Below are positions 63,403-64,000 of a stretch of DNA of 64,000 nt, piece by piece. The notes under the pieces are model-generated. The model was not told where the DNA came from. It ran no database searches and was given only the letters and a program-made list of their open reading frames with translations. The DNA is from Symsagittifera roscoffensis (taxonomy: Eukaryota; Xenacoelomorpha; Acoela; Convolutidae), in NCBI RefSeq assembly GCF_963678635.1, contig NC_087068.1, positions 26,724,318 to 26,788,317 of the forward strand, written 5' to 3'. Within the stretch, counting starts at the first letter, position 1. Each line of letters begins with the position of its first letter. The position numbers were made by a program, and so were the translations under genes.

Positions 63403-64000
63403 CTTTTTTTTCGCTTAAGGAGCCTAAACGCAATTCATTAAGTTATAACTGCATATTTAAAGGTTTGAAGCAATTTTTGAGAGTTATAAAGCAAAACTTG
63501 CCATAAAATCGATTTATTCAAAAATGCATTGGTTGAAACGGTCCATACCATTTCCATAGAAGAAAAAAATCGTATGGAATTAGCTTGACTAGCATTTTTT
63601 TATTAATTGAAATGTATGACTAGCATTTTTGTCAAACCAGGTTGAGGTCTAGACTTGGGTGTTTTGTGCCTAACATTTTCCATTTGCTAAACTGTTTCAA
63701 CATGCGTTCAGTTTTTGAGAACTTTATTTATTCATGTCCAGATTTTTGAGACCCAGTCTGCATCATCATTTTTTCATTTGTATTTTTCAAATTTATTTCT
63801 GGAATGATATAACGTTATATGTCTATAACGCCTCTCACAGAAAAATTTCAGGTTAAAAGCCGTGGACTGTGTTTTCAACAATTTTAGGTATATGTTATTA
63901 TCTGAAAACCAAAAATAACGGAAAAACTTTATTGTGATTTTGATTTTTCTGTTTAACAGAACTGTCTGGACTAGCAAGAATTTAACTTTTTGCTACCAAC
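63403..64000. other. Upstream intron or flank of the lectin gene
   Basis: AT-rich, no recognised exon. Because the first visible lectin exon starts in phase 1, at least one further exon must lie beyond this edge or here unseen. Confidence 0.5.

Noticed and set aside
1-64000. tRNA, rRNA or other structured RNA genes
   Set aside because: I found no cloverleaf with conserved B-box words and no rRNA-like segments by reading; a tRNAscan/Infernal run would be decisive.

Overview
This is animal nuclear DNA with no prokaryotic organisation. Genes are split by AT-rich introns of roughly 0.1 to 5 kb with ordinary GT/AG sites. Mobile-element families typical of animals (Ty3/gypsy LTR elements, hAT-type MITEs, non-LTR elements, fold-back elements) fill the introns and intergenic DNA. 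A cilium-ruler gene (CCDC39 type) and a secreted mosaic protein with SUEL/Gal-lectin domains point to an invertebrate metazoan with motile cilia. I cannot name the species.

Layout. (1) 1-13.2 kb: a large Ty3/gypsy-like element whose coding DNA is GC-richer and purine-rich compared with its surroundings. It has a 14-bp minisatellite leader, a coiled-coil Gag-like ORF, a 2,005-codon Pol (protease, RT, RNase H, integrase) overlapping it by ATGA, and a third ORF overlapping the end of Pol in another frame that looks like a macro domain. Beyond lies a 3-kb block of unrecognised, partly broken ORFs of the same composition. I found no LTRs for this element. (2) 13.7-35.5 kb, plus strand: a CCDC39 orthologue of at least 15 exons. 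All intron phases agree, giving one open frame of about 900 codons. Its introns hold simple repeats, two MITEs, a degenerate integrase-tail remnant and a dead non-LTR element. (3) 36.3-43.3 kb: a hAT-type MITE split by a young LTR retrotransposon with identical 197-bp LTRs, a Gag-Pol frame broken by one stop codon, and a 67-bp direct repeat of target sequence at both junctions. (4) 43.3-53 kb: AT-rich DNA with an old segmental duplication and a second dead non-LTR element. (5) 53.1-63.3 kb, minus strand: the 3' part of a mosaic lectin gene. In transcript order it encodes a SUEL domain (2 exons), a Cys-rich EGF-like module, a 1.8-kb Thr-rich repeat exon, a second SUEL domain (2 exons), and a Pro/Val linker with a PAN-like domain. 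Its 5' end lies beyond the window. Two fold-back elements lie in its introns.

How the genes relate: CCDC39 pairs with CCDC40 inside cilia to set the 96-nm repeat of axonemes, whereas the lectin gene encodes a probably extracellular glycoprotein. I see no functional link between them. The least familiar parts are the macro-domain ORF and orphan ORF block of the first retroelement, and the 67-bp flanking duplication of the second.
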